Shown: positions 23,766 to 34,792, counted from the stretch's first letter. The stretch is 64,000 nucleotides of DNA from Annona cherimola (GCA_030490835.1 CM059971.1:57770012-57834011), one strand, 5' to 3'. The notes: a model not told the origin generated them from the sequence alone. Program-made: numbers and translations.

Positions 23766-24475
23766 ATGGAAACAACAACTTCATCTTTTCTTAACCCACA
23801 TTGGAGTTGTATACGTCCTCACCATGCTAAAACCTGAAGAAAAAAATATGAAATGTTGTAAGATTAACACCGATGAGCAAAGTGGGACGTAGACAACTAT
23901 ATTTGCAAATGACACGTCATTGAAGCGCTGTCTGACTCACTATTTGAAGTATACTAATATGCAAATACCACCAAAAAAATCTGGAATTCGTTTCTACACA
24001 AATATAATATTGATGATGCAAGCGTCAAAGGGTTTCTAGTAGGTGATTTTGTTAATTATACTATGACTAACGATAAACCAATCCTTCATCAATATCGTCA
24101 ATCAACCTAGGTCACAGGACAGTAAGATAGATGAATCTATTATTGTAGTGCAATTATTGAGAAATTATCACCTAGTTGGAACAACCACTGCCAAAGTATA
24201 AAATAAATGAAATGATCTATAAGTTTAGATAATCTTATTCTAAATCTTTTCATTGAAGAGAAATAAAAAAATGAAAAGAAAGAAGAACAAGTTTTTGCTA
24301 AGGCTGATGTGGTTAAAGTTCCAAATCTGTTACAAACGTCAATAATCAACCTTCTAAGAAATTTAAATTGAATACCAAAAAGATCATTATTAAGAACGAA
24401 AAGTGGCGTTGCTTTTATTGCAAGAAAATGAATCATTTGAAAAATAAGTATAGACTTCTCAAAAGAAAAAAATAA
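23766..24475 (+). pseudogene. copia gag with defective zinc knuckle
   Basis: A candidate start METTTSSFLNP lies at 23,766, shortly after a TTGGTATCA primer-like motif. At 24,410-24,451 the knuckle reads CFYCKKMNHLKNKY: CX2CX4HX4 with Tyr in place of the last Cys. Many stops lie between. Confidence 0.7.
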
Positions 24476-24579
24476 CACTCAGTCTGGATCATATCAGAGA
24501 AAAGGTCTATATGCCCATTTAACTGAGGAACATTTTGTTACCGTGATTTCTGAAATTTATATATTAAATGATGGCCAAA

Positions 24580-24974
24580 GCTGGTGGTTTGACTCTAGAG
24601 TCATTAGACATATTTGCAAAAACTGAAGTCTATTTAAAAACTGTGAAACTAATCAAAATGAAAATAAATTATCCATGGGTAATTCTTCTGCTACTAAGGT
24701 GGAAGGGTCAGGAACAGGGATCCTAGAACTGACTTCGGAAAAATCACTTACTCTCATGAACGTACTTCATGTACCAGAAATACGCAAGAATCTGGTCTTA
24801 GTTAGTTTTCTTAGTAAGTATGGTTTCAAATTGGTATTTGAGTCTGATCAAATTATTGTAACCAAGAGAGGTGTAGTTGTGGACAAGGGTTATGTTGTAA
24901 ATGACATGTTTCACCTAAATGTCAATAATGGATCATTATCTTCTGTTTATATGGTTAACTCTTTTTCTGTATAG
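24580..24974 (+). pseudogene. copia protease region
   Basis: WWFDSRVIRHIC at about 24,582-24,617 corresponds to the copia active site W..DSGA..H; the catalytic DSG is DSR here (24,591-24,599). Downstream, an open frame (24,675-24,974) reads LTLMNVLHVPEIRKNLVLVS, typical for the end of copia protease and the start of the GAG-pre-integrase domain. Confidence 0.85.
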
Positions 24975-25990
24975 CATGGTAGATTAGATTATGTTAATTT
25001 TTGTAGTATGGACATTATGATGAAATGAAGTTTAATTCTTAGATCACCTAATGAATTTTCAGATAAATGTAAAATTTGCGTTCAAGCTAAAATCACTAAA
25101 AAACTATTTCAAAAGGTTGAAAGGAATTCTGAATTGTTAGATTTAAGTCATTCAAATATTTGTGATATGGAGAATACATTAATAAGAGGTAGAGGTAGAG
25201 GTAGAAAGAAATACTTCGTAACATTTATAGATGATTTTAGTAAATATACTTATGTTTATTTATTAAGAACTAAAGATGAAGCCCTAAGTAAATTTAAATC
25301 CTATAAAGCTGAAATCGAAAATCAACTTGGAAAAACAATTAAATCCCTAAAATCAGATAAAGTTTGTGAATATTTATCAAATGATTTTTGTGAAAATATG
25401 GGAATTATTGACCAAGTAACAACCGTATATACACCGCAATGAAATAGAACTGCATAAAAAAAATAGAACTTTAGTTGAAATAGTAAATTCAATGTTAATT
25501 AATGCAGTCCTAAGTAAAAGCTGGTGGGGTGAAGCTTTATTAACAACTTGTCATATTCTTAACAAAATTTCTCATAAGAAAACTAAAGTTACCCTCTATG
25601 AATTATGAAAAAATAAAACACCTAATCTTAAATACCTAAGAGTATGAGGTTATAGAGTTTTAGTAAGATTACTTGATCTTAAAAGACCAAAATTATAACA
25701 AAGAGGAATATAATGCATATTTATAGGTTATATAATGAATAGTAAAGCTTATATGTTTGTAGTGGTAAAGCCTAATGTCCAATTCAACATAATACCATTG
25801 TTGAATCTCGAAATGCTGACTTTTATAAAAATACTTATAACTCAATACCTAGACTCGATCAAACTGATAAATATTCTTCTCAACAATTGAATAAATATAT
25901 AGTTGATAATTCTATAACTATAGAAAATCCTATACAATATGATAATGTAAAAATAAGTAAACGAGCTAGAAAAGATAACTATAATCGTTT
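24975..25990 (+). pseudogene. copia integrase
   Basis: HGRLDYVN (canonical HxRLGH) and CKICVQAK mark the zinc-binding part. FVTFIDDFSKYTYVYLL carries the first catalytic Asp, and KSLKSDKVCEYLS the second. A variant repeat RGRGRGRKKYF precedes the core, where relatives have RGGKRYF-like text. TGA interrupts the frame at 25,441 where GNGTAER-like residues with the Glu are expected. Confidence 0.88.
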
Positions 25991-26089
25991 TTGGACTGAT
26001 TTTTAGTTATATCTTGTAGAAGGATCCATAGACAAAATAAGTGAAAAACACATAATTGTGTTTCATATCGAAGGCGATTCATATACTTA

Positions 26090-26900
26090 TAAAGAGGCCA
26101 TGAAATGTCCAGATGCTTTATACTGGAAAGAAGTCATCCAAGATGAAATAAATTCTATAATGAAAAATAGTACATGGACATTAGTTGATTTACAACCTGG
26201 TCTAAACCTATAAGCTGCAAATGGATATTTAAGAAGTAATTAAAAGTTGATGAATCTATTGATAAATTTAAAGTTAAATTAGTAGCTAAGGGGTATAGAT
26301 AAAAGGAAGGCATTGATTTCTTTGAAGCCTATGCACCAGTAGCTAAAATTCAACCATTAGGTTATTAATGATTGTAGCATTAATTTATCATCTTAAAATT
26401 CATCAAATGGATGTAAAAGCTGTCTTTCTAAATGGAGAACTATATGAGGAAATATATGGAACAATTTGAAAGTTTTGTATTACCTGGACAAGAAAAGAAA
26501 GTTTGTAAATTAATTAAATCTTTATATGCTTTGAAACAGGCATATTAAGCAATGATATGAAAATTTTGATCAAGTTGTATTAACAAATGTCATTAAACTT
26601 AATCAGTCAAATAAATGAGTTTATAGTAAATTTGTTGGCAATAGAGGTGTCATTATTTGTTTATATATTGATGATATGCTCATGTTTGGTATTGACCTTG
26701 AGATTATTGTAGAAAATAAGAGTTTTCGGTTAGTTAACTTTGATATAAAAGATACGAACAGAGCTGATGTCATCCTTGGCATCAAAATTGTAAGAGATAG
26801 TAACACATTTTCTCTTATGGTAACGCATTTTCTCTTACTCAATCTCACTACATCGAAAAAATACTCAAGCAATTCAATCATTTTGCCGCAGGTATAGTTT
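26090..26900 (+). pseudogene. copia reverse transcriptase
   Basis: EAMKCPDALYWKEVIQDEI and NSTWTLVDLQPG open the domain. The catalytic YIDD is at 26,664-26,675. Several stops and frame changes separate the blocks. Confidence 0.9.
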
Positions 26901-27649
26901 TAACTCCTTTTGATCCTAGTGTCAAGTTATTTAAAAACGATGGTAGATTTATTGATCAGCATGAGTATGCTATAGTGATAGGAAGTTTAATGCATGTTGT
27001 GTGTTGTACTAGACCAGATATTGCTTTCACTTTAGGTGTATTGAATAGGTACACTAGTAATCCAGAATATATCCATTGAAATGTAATTTATAAAATTTTG
27101 AAATATTTAAGAAAAACCATTAACTATGGATTACATTTCAATGGTGAACTCACTGTATTAAAAGAGTATAGTGATGCAAGTTGAATTTCTTATAGCAAGG
27201 AATCTATATCCATAAGTGGTTGGATTTTTACCATTGGAGGAGTTACTATTTTGTGGACTTCTAAAAAGCAAACTTGCATTACACATTCGACCATAGAGTC
27301 CGAATTCCTTGCTTTAGCTACAGTAGGGAAAGATGCAGAGTGACTTTTAAATTTGTTACTTGAAATTTCTATTCGGCCTAAGCCAATACCTTATGTTTAT
27401 TTACATTGTGATAGCAAAACAACTTTATCTAAAGCAAACAATAAAACTTATAAAGGTAAGTCACAATATATTGTATTGAAACACAATTATATAAGGCAGT
27501 TGTTCCAAGATAAAGTGGCTAATATTAATTTTGTAAGATCTAGTGAAATTTTGACAGACCCGCTTACAAAAGGCCTTACTAAGGAAGCGGTCCGGAAAAC
27601 GTTGATAGAGATGAGACTGAAATCCATATCTAGGAGTTGCAACAACTAA
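26900..27649 (+). pseudogene. copia RNase H
   Basis: Reads CCTRPDIAFTLGVLNRYTS, YSDASWISYSKESISISGW, TSKKQTCITHSTIESEFLA and, in the frame 27,353-27,649, HCDSKTTLSKANNKTYKGKS ... EILTDPLTKGLTKEAVRKT, which is the standard copia C-terminus. It ends at the stop 27,647-27,649. Confidence 0.92.
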
Positions 27650-28179
27650 AACTCAACTCTATTCTTATAGCCAAAGTTTAAGAGTTCAATAAGCAAAGTA
27701 AGTTATTTTTGCAACTTATAAGCATTGATTATATTTATAATTTTGCATCCCTAAGGAAGCGCTTGGATCTTGTAATGTATTCATGAGACTGAGTGTCTTA
27801 TACTCTTGATGAATTTAAAACTATTTTATTGGATCATTTAGTTACAAGGTACTCTCAATAGATCCACCTATATGAGTGTTGAAAATGAGGTCACTTTTGT
27901 TTGCAGAGTGTATAGATTCACTATGAAATGCTCACAAAACTGGGATACTGACACATGACTATAACGTATCGCCTTTTAGAACACTTGATATATTTTAAAA
28001 TCTTATATGTGAGATATGTCCAATTTATCAAATGGGGTCGATAGTTCGAAGCCTTGACTACTGTACACATCGATAAATCTTGATATATTTTCACTAAGTA
28101 AAGCTTCAAGTCTACCCGACACTTTTATTTATGTATGAGATTTTATTGGTTGAATGGAGTTGATTTAAATTTTGAAAAT

Positions 28180-28189
28180 GACGGGGGAA
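28180..28189 (+). other. Polypurine tract of the copia element
   Basis: GACGGGGGAA directly before the 3' LTR start TGTTGGAATTTTC at 28,190. Confidence 0.85.
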
Positions 28190-28806
28190 TGTTGGAATTT
28201 TCAAATTTATAATAAGTATAATATAGTTTAATAGATCAACAATGAAAAATAAAATAGCCAAAGTAGTAAGAGACGTTGGCAGTGATGCAAACCAAGTGAA
28301 TGGATGCATTGGTTGAATGTTTGAAATATTCGAACATTTAAACATAAACAGATATGTCTGAAACGAATTCAAGAGATGCATTGCATAATATCAAGAGTGG
28401 GGTGGCATTCGGGAGATTAAAAGCAACACAATAATCTACTTATTCTCTTCTTCTCAGACGTCCTAGTGTCCTGTTCAAAACATCTGCTTCTCTTGTCTTA
28501 ATTTAGACATAGTGCGTCCAAGTTGCTTATTTGCAAAATTGTCATATTATTTTGAAATTCTCTCTATTCAACTAAAAGTTCTGTTATCAAGTGTTCGTGT
28601 GTCTAGAAAAGGTGTTGCTTCCTATTCTGGTTCAGGTTTCACTTTTTGTATTCTGTGAGCAATTGCATAATTACCCTAAGTATCAAATAGGATAACAAAA
28701 TTGCCTTAAGGAAAGTGACGCTGTAACACATCTGAAGTAAAACTTAATTTTAATTTCACTTTTTTTACTTTCCTTGATTCTCTCCTTTTTATATTTTGCC
28801 CAAAAA
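28190..28806 (+). repeat. 3' LTR of the copia element
   Basis: Starts TGTTGGAATTTTC. Its end reads TGCCCAAAAA, a decayed form of the TGCCCCAACA at the end of the 5' LTR, and is followed at once by GTATG. Shorter than the 5' LTR because of internal deletions. Confidence 0.88.
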
Positions 28807-28811
28807 GTATG
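28807..28811 (+). repeat. Target-site duplication, right copy (GTATG)
   Basis: Identical to 22,855-22,859. Confidence 0.8.
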
Positions 28812-29299
28812 ATCCATTCAGGTACAAGTTTTCAACACCATTTCACTTCGATCATCTACTTCTAAATATGCAGCTTGCAGTAACCTACAATGAGGCTCTT
28901 GTTGGTGGCAAGTTGACTTGCACAAAAGGATGCACTATCCAGTCCGTATTTAGTGCATCAATTAGCAAGTGTGTAGAAGAAATCCTGAATTATTCTCAAG
29001 GTCACAATCATTTGCGAGATTATTTGAATAGTGGAAGCTAGCCATAAGAGAAATTCGGTGCTAGCAAGGATGTTGCCATCATTCTTTCTTAGCATCTTCG
29101 ATGGCATGGCGTCCCATCTCCCTCTGTGATCTAGATAGCAGTGAATGAGGTCAAGTCTAAGGTTCCCATAGGTTTCTCTTTTACTCCTTTGTTGCACTTT
29201 CTACTACCAAGAACCCACATAAATGTGCAAGTAGAGATTGATAACTTGCACTTCCCTTTAGAACAAAGCGCCACAGCAATTGAAATGAGTGGAACATAG

Positions 29300-29855
29300 G
29301 TGAAAAAGAGAAGGAAAATCTTATGTTTCTCTTTTAGCCACTTTTATGTGTTCCAATAGTAGCTCTTTTGTTGGTGATGGCATTTAATTTTGGAAGGCCT
29401 TGGCTGAAAGGAAAGAATTGAAAGGTTTAGTTGATTTGGATTGGATGACATAATGAATTTGAGAGGGGTACACTTCGCAGTTTTCTTGGAAGTTGAACAA
29501 ATCGAAGTGCTGCTTTTTGTGTGTTATTACGGTAGTGAAACCTTTTATAAGGCCTGAGCAATGGTGAATGCTTGTCCAACAATTGTTTTATGCCCAGCTG
29601 GGAAATCTAGTTGTATAGTTTATGAATGGAAAATGGTTTGTTGTGCCTATCCTCAGAATTTCTCACCAGATATGTCATTGCTGGTGGAAGTGATATGAAA
29701 GAGGATCTTGTGGTTATGGTGAGCCTGCATTCTATAGCAATGGGAAAATAGTTTTATATACCATCTTATATATTGTGTTTGTTCATATTCTAGTGGGCCA
29801 GTATGTCATCATTCTATTTCATGCTTGTTTGGGTGGAGTTTTCGGATATGCTTAA
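29300..29855. other. Intergenic, nothing recognised
   Basis: The sequence downstream of the APC1 pseudogene stop, perhaps its former 3' UTR. No ORF or repeat was recognised. Confidence 0.35.
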
Positions 29856-30194
29856 ATGCACCTGGGTGCGCTTAGTCTTGGTGCACCCAGATGCATTTAA
29901 TTTATTTTTTATTTTTTTGAAATTTTTATAAAACTATTAATTTAAGCACATTTAACATGATTTTTATCCTTTTTGGAGAATTTTAGATTTTTTAGATTTT
30001 TTAAAATCAATCACATTTTAATAATTTTAAATTATTAGAAATGCCACTGAATTTTAAAAATAAAAAAATATTAATAAAAATCAAAAAATTAATACACGTG
30101 TTAAATATATTTAGAATAACAACTTTTTAATTTTTTTTTTAAAAATTAGGTATTTGCACATAGGTGCACCGTGGCTAAGTGCACCCAGGTGCAC
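29856..30194. mobile_element. Foldback MITE, family G (uninterrupted copy)
   Basis: The left end ATGCACCTGGGTGCGCTTAG and the reverse complement of the right end GTGCACCTGGGTGCACTTAG are nearly identical over about 40 bp, each with the inner GGTGCACC half-palindrome. The interior is AT-rich. Same family as the interrupted copy at 17,904-18,520. Confidence 0.75.
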
Positions 30195-30349
30195 AAGATC
30201 ATGTCTCGTTAGTTTTTTGGTTACACATCATGTTTGCAATTTGCAAACTTCCAAATTCGCGAAGGATATGTTGTTTATTTGTTGCTAGAATATTGGTTTG
30301 GCAAATATTGAAAATTTAAAAAATAACAATAACAAAAAGGGCTTTTCCT

Positions 30350-30760
30350 AAATATATTCACTATGTTTAGCTCTAATTTTAGATATACTTACAACATTTT
30401 CAAAATCTCAAATATGCATATTATATTTGTATTTAATCCAAAAAATGCCTATATTATCGAAAAATTGTTGGTTAAATTTTTATAAATGTCTAAAATACCT
30501 TTGTTATAAAATAATAAATGATGAAATGAAATATAAAAGAAACGAGTTAAGAGTTCAAATTTAAAACTCTATATGCAATTAGGGCATTCATGAGTTATGA
30601 CGTTTAATTTTTCTAATTTTATTCTAAATTTATTCTAAATTTGAAAGGTATATACTACACAAAATAGGCGATTTTAAGATGAATTGTATCAGCAGTGTGC
30701 ATATTTGGGGTTTTAGAAAGGTGGTGAGTAGATTTGAAATTAGAGTTAAACAAAGTACTT
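30350..30760. mobile_element. MITE with long inverted repeats
   Basis: Left 'ctatgtttagctctaatttt' and 'ctcaaatatgcat' are mirrored, with substitutions, by the right end ('tgcatatttggggt', 'gaaattagagttaaacaaag'). TIRs are about 75 bp; TAA occurs at both ends. Boundaries are approximate. No coding capacity. Confidence 0.55.
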
Positions 30761-31023
30761 AAGGTGTAACTCGGTCCGAGTACCCATAGGTCACCCTTCA
30801 AGTGCATTAATCAGGGGAGGTTGGTTCAAAGAAATTTATCTATGGGGTCGGTTCAGTTCCGCTTATAAATTACGCGTTCGAATTCGGACAGGATTGGTTC
30901 CAGGTGTTAGGTACTTAGAACAAATCCGGATTTCATATAGCCAAATAATATTTTGATATCACTTATCAGAGTATATCTTATAGCTCTCATAAGATAGCTT
31001 ATCTTCTGTATCTATCATATTTA

Positions 31024-31314
31024 GGGTGTGTTTGGTTGGAGGTAAAACTTTTGATGAAAAGTTTTTAGAGTAGAAGTTGTCACATCAATAGAAAGTGATG
31101 TGATATAATAGGAGTAATGATGAGGAGTAAAGAGAATAAAGTTAAAATAGATAGGTTAGTTGTATGAGTAGTTGTGTAGAAATGATTGAAAAGTAGGGTA
31201 GTTTGTATAGAAAAGTGTGAAAAAATAATTAAAAAATAAAATAATTATGGAGAGTGAAAAGTTTTAGATTGAAAAGTTTTAGTTGACACTTTTTTGACCT
31301 AAACAAACACTCCC
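31024..31314. mobile_element. Tourist-like (PIF/Harbinger) MITE with TTA duplication
   Basis: GGGTGTGTTTGGTTGGAG at the left and ...CAAACACTCCC at the right are inverted repeats. TTA flanks both sides (31,021-31,023 and 31,315-31,317). It is related, in opposite orientation, to 17,986-18,245. Confidence 0.88.
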
Positions 31315-31595
31315 TTATTTGGTCGAATCCCAACGAACCGGTCAATTTTTCCCCCTTTCCCGCGCAATTTTTCGACTCCCCCGTCACCCTAACCCTAGCA
31401 CTCTAGCAGTGACACCCCGTCGAAGGCATTGACCTCTTTCTCAGGTGCTCGCTCTCATCCATTTCTTCTGCCTCCCGCTCAAAATCTATCAATCTGAGGA
31501 CTTTGTTGTCTATGGTGTCCTCCTCGACACCATCAGAAAGGGTTGAGTCTCATCTCTCTCCAACACTTCCTTCAAGCCTGTGAAGCCCTAAGCCA

Positions 31596-31715
31596 ATGGA
31601 TTTGCCATCTCCAGCAAGCGATCTACTAAGTCTTGCCGTGGCCCATCACCCCCATCCTCGTTGTGTCGCTGCTGCTTCAACAGCTTCTTCCGCCGCTATC
31701 GCGATCGTCGACGAG
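31596..31715 (+). CDS. Exon-like ORF with consensus splice donor inside the hAT-like element
   Basis: After a pyrimidine-rich leader (31,340-31,595) an ATG starts MDLPSPASDLLSLAVAHH and the frame runs 40 codons to GAG|GTAAGT at 31,713-31,719, a textbook donor in phase 0. T-rich intron-like sequence follows. No matching downstream exon is recognised. It may be exon 1 of the hAT transposase that lost its body, or a captured host exon. Confidence 0.35.
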
Positions 31716-32189
31716 GTAAGTCATAGAAACTATGGGATTTTTTTAGTTGTTTAGTTTCTACAATTTCATTCAAGCTTCCATTTTTCTTTTCTCCTCTGCT
31801 CCTCGGTTCGTCGCCTCCATCTCTTCCACTCAAGCTACTGCTTTTTCTTCTCTTTTCCAGTTCTTCCTCTCTGATTTTTATTTCTCTACTGCTTTCCTTC
31901 GTACCCCTGCTGCTTTTCCCCCCTTTCTTCTTCTCCTTTATTTGATTATTTTTCGTCCTATTATTTCCCTTTTCTTATTCTTGGTTTAGTTCTTCTTTTT
32001 CCTGCTATTTTTTCTCCTTTCCATTTCTTCTTCTTCTTCTCCGTTTGGTCTTTCTTCTTCTTATTCTTCATCGGCTATTGTAACTTCCATTCTACCACGT
32101 CCTTAATTTTAGATTTTCCAATCTTGATTGTTAGCAGTCCCGTACATCCCTGTTGCCTTCTTAATTCATCAAATGAATTAAAATAATAT

Positions 32190-32330
32190 TGTTACTATGA
32201 ATTGTTGTTGAAATTATATATGTTATTGTGACTGGTTGCTGAAATTATGTGTGCTAATATGAATTGTTGCTGAAATTATATACGCTAATGTGCATTGTTA
32301 CTAAAATTATGCATGATGTTGTGAATTGTT
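32190..32330. repeat. Minisatellite, about 32-bp unit, 4-5 copies
   Basis: Diverged units of the form 'tgaattgttgctgaaattat' followed by 'atacgctaat' repeat across this stretch. Confidence 0.6.
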
Positions 32331-32568
32331 GCTTGCTTATATATTCGTTGCCGCTATGAATTGGGAATGTCGAATGCTTAGTTTCTCATATATTACTGAA
32401 ATTGTTACAGATTATTATTACAGTTTGTTATAGCGAAACAGATTCAACATATTACATGTAATAGATAGCAGCATACTGCATATAACAGATTTTTTTTTTT
32501 TTAATTGATGCACATAACATACTGTTAATATTAATCTGTTGCATTATATTTTTTAGAACTGATTGTAA

Positions 32569-32690
32569 CCGGAACCGGAACCGGAACCGACCTGCCCTAA
32601 AAAATAGGGTAGCCTCCGAACCGACCTGCCCTAAAAAATAGGGTAGCCTCCGAACCGACCTGGCCTAAAATAGGGTAGGGTAGAGGTTTT
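32569..32690. repeat. CCGGAA hexamers followed by a 34-bp tandem repeat
   Basis: Three CCGGAA hexamers (32,569-32,586) run into two identical 34-bp units (32,587-32,620 and 32,621-32,654) and a partial third. Each unit contains CCCTAAAAAATAGGG, a small hairpin. They lie at the right subterminal region of the hAT-like element, where transposase-binding repeats are expected. Confidence 0.8.
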
Positions 32691-32755
32691 TTTAAAAATG
32701 AGTAAGGGTAGGTTTCACCCCTACCCGAACCAACTTATACTCCTACCAAGTACTA

Positions 32756-33116
32756 GGTGTATTTGGAAAAGTTCTCAATAAAAATCAATTTTCGGCTGTC
32801 CTTTAAGCTATAGTATCCATCTGATTTTGAAGTAGTCATTGAGATTTTCTCAGTAATCATCGTCCGCTTACACATTCAATTAGATTTAGGTTCCAATTAT
32901 GCATCCATGGAATGGTCCATGTAGGCTCATGTTAAAATGGAAATGGCCAGTGATTTGTGCGTTAGAAGTTATGATAAGCTTGAGCCCTAAGTAGTTCAAA
33001 CAAAGATTTCAACCACATTAACTCCCGAGAGTTTCAAAATCTAGTATCTTTGGATGAGTGGGCATCTCCATTTTCAACACAGTTTTTCCTATTTTTAATA
33101 TAATTTATAAAATAAG
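32756..33116. other. Intergenic, nothing recognised
   Basis: No ORF, repeat or RNA gene recognised. Confidence 0.35.
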
Positions 33117-33490
33117 TGATCTTGTTAGTCCGGGTTAAGTAAATTCTAAATTTGGGACCTCAAAAGACCCATTTAAAAATACTTTTTTTTTTTAAAACTT
33201 TTTTCTTTATATACTTGTTTATCTAATGTATTTAACGTATAAACCAAGATTTACTATTTTTGGATATGTGTATATATTTTTTGTGATTTTTAAATATCTG
33301 TGTATATGTGTTTAAAATACCCATGCGTTTAAAAACTTAAAAATTATGTACGCATATCCAAAAATAGTAAAACTTGATTTATATTTTAAATACACTTAGA
33401 TAAGCAAGAGTATGAAGAAAAAACAAAAACAAATGTGTCTTTTGAGGTGGGCTAAGTGGAGCATTTTCTTAGCCTAGGCTAACAGGATCA
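33117..33490. mobile_element. Foldback MITE, family F copy B
   Basis: TGATCTTGTTAGTCCGGGTT ... CCTAGGCTAACAGGATCA; same palindromic layout as copy A at 2050. The inner arms ('acttgtttatctaatgtatt' against 'tacacttagataagcaagag') pair. Confidence 0.7.
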
Positions 33491-33521
33491 TTCCTCTTTT
33501 TTATATTTTTCATATAGGTAA

Positions 33522-33912
33522 TGATCTCATTAGCTTGGGCTAAGTAGTGATTTACTTGATTTGGGAAAAAAAACCTATTTTTAAGTTTTTTTGAAATTTT
33601 TTATGAAATCATTATTGTGTGATTAATTTATAAATTAAATTTTATCATTTTTGACTATATGTATATATAGATATATGCTTTTTAGATTTTTAAACATAGA
33701 AGTAGTTTTGTTATTTTTAATGATAAAAATAATTAAAACGCCCTTATGTTCGAAATTTTTAAAAATATGTATCTTTAAAAATGGTAAAAGTTAGTTTATA
33801 AATTAAATATGCCTAAATTAACAATTTTATTTAACAACTTCAAAAAATATTAAAAATAGATTTTTTCTTGCCCAAATTAAATAGTAGTTTACTTAGTCTA
33901 GACTAATAGGAT
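33522..33912. mobile_element. Foldback MITE, family F copy C
   Basis: TGATCTCATTAGCTTGGGCT ... TAGTCTAGACTAATAGGAT. It lies only about 30 bp after copy B. More diverged than A and B. Confidence 0.6.
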
Positions 33913-34792
33913 TTCTATTCTTCTAATACAATGATCAAGTTGTAAATTTAGGAACCCAAATCCTTGAAAATGTGGAACTGGGTTGAGCAAGCTCTTGTTA
34001 ACCCAACCCAAATTCTAGCCTACTTTCATCACTCTTAGTTGATTTCTACAATTGAATGGTCTTTTGCCACAATTCTCATTGACGTGATCCACTTTTTTGT
34101 TCAAAATTCTACTGATACAATAATATTTGTTGCATCAAAAAAATAATATTTGAACTTGAAGGTACTACATGATGGTTTAGATTCATCAAATAACATGTGG
34201 CCCATGATTGAGGATCACAAGTTCAAGTGGAGTTTAGTTGTCTTATTACAGTTGCAGCTATGTAGTTGAAAGCTTTGAAAGTACAAAATCTTTTCCCCTA
34301 TTTTCTGATCCCTTCAACTTATTACCTCTCTCATTTCTCAAGGCATTATCTCCAATATTTTTTGACGACCTTGATAGATTTGCCATATTTTTATTCCCTA
34401 AAATTTGTAATCCTCATCTTTATTATAAGTCAATTTATATCTCTTCCTTTCTTTTCATTATCGTTGCAACCCTTTTCTTCATTAGTCTGTCTTGAATGAC
34501 ACTAGGTGGATGTCTTTCCTCTCTCTATTGCAATAGCTTTGTTTCCATGGTTATTTTCTTATAGATTTGGCCTCTTTCTGATTAGATAATTGATCAGATA
34601 AGGCTTTGATCTACTTGTTAAAAACAAGATAGAGTTTTAGCCCTTTTGAACTGGCCTTTGAGCGGTACTCACTAACTCTTGTTTAATCCGTTTCAACTCG
34701 ACAAAAGTAGGATAGGCCAAAAACCTTCTAGTCATTTGGCTATATGACAAGGAAAGAAGGAAATGTTGGATTTTATAAAGCAGTAGTATATG
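33913..34792. other. Intergenic, nothing recognised
   Basis: Short overlapping ORFs at 34,238-34,499 are T-rich and hydrophobic by composition only. No family recognised. Confidence 0.35.

Larger units (their letters stand above)
22860..28806 (+). mobile_element. Complete, decayed Ty1/copia retrotransposon in an APC1 intron
   Basis: Two LTRs (22,860-23,638 and 28,190-28,806) flank gag, protease, integrase, reverse transcriptase and RNase H in the Ty1/copia order, all on the plus strand. A GTATG duplication lies outside both LTRs and a GACGGGGGAA purine tract lies before the 3' LTR. All domains carry stops. The insertion is in the intron between the APC1 exons at 22,213-22,305 and 28,874 and in the same orientation as APC1. 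The LTRs differ by several deletions in the 3' copy, so the element is old. Confidence 0.93.
19099..29299 (+). pseudogene. APC1 (anaphase-promoting complex subunit 1), 3' portion, pseudogene copy
   Basis: Exons in order match the C-terminal part of plant APC1: 19,099-19,418 (IAALLIALYPRLPAGPNDN, RHLYVLAKKARWVQTVD, GLPVYAPLEVTIRETE); 20,071-20,127 (VCGPRYWP); from 20,213 (DKNDPFNGG, YVKRKVGACSYVD, GCQSLLSR); to 20,593 (LISTFSTDPSLLAFAQLFCD); 22,037-22,115 (LQVLFECVSKDRPALLQ); 22,213-22,305; from 28,874 (LAVTYNEALVGGKL); about 29,090-29,299 (LPRTHINVQVEID). Introns have normal borders, so this is a DNA-level copy, not a retrocopy. The intron after 20,593 has a GC donor. Damage: a +1 shift near 19,155, a -1 shift near 19,400, TGA at 22,062-22,064, TAG at 29,132-29,134. 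APC1 is the large scaffold of the cell-cycle ubiquitin ligase. The N-terminal two thirds is absent. A copia element and a MITE sit in introns. Confidence 0.87.
30761..32747. mobile_element. hAT-like element, about 2 kb, internally deleted
   Basis: The left end (AGGTGTAACTCGGTCCGAG) and the reverse complement of the right end (AGGAGTATAAGTTGGTTCGG) are imperfect inverted repeats. Flanks AAGTACTT (30,753-30,760) and AAGTACTA (32,748-32,755) form an 8-bp duplication with one mismatch. Subterminal repeats rich in GGTTC/GAACC (30,850-30,910; 32,569-32,690) are typical of hAT. It holds one exon-like ORF (31,596-31,715) but no transposase core, so it is non-autonomous. A Tourist MITE is nested at 31,024-31,314. 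Ends are moderately certain. Confidence 0.5.

Noticed and set aside
23569..23892. 107-codon ORF across the end of the copia 5' LTR
   Set aside because: Spans the LTR end and the element leader; composition-driven frame, not a gene.
31747..31989. 80-codon hydrophobic plus-strand ORF
   Set aside because: T- and C-rich intron-like sequence after a GTAAGT donor; Phe/Ser/Leu content is compositional.
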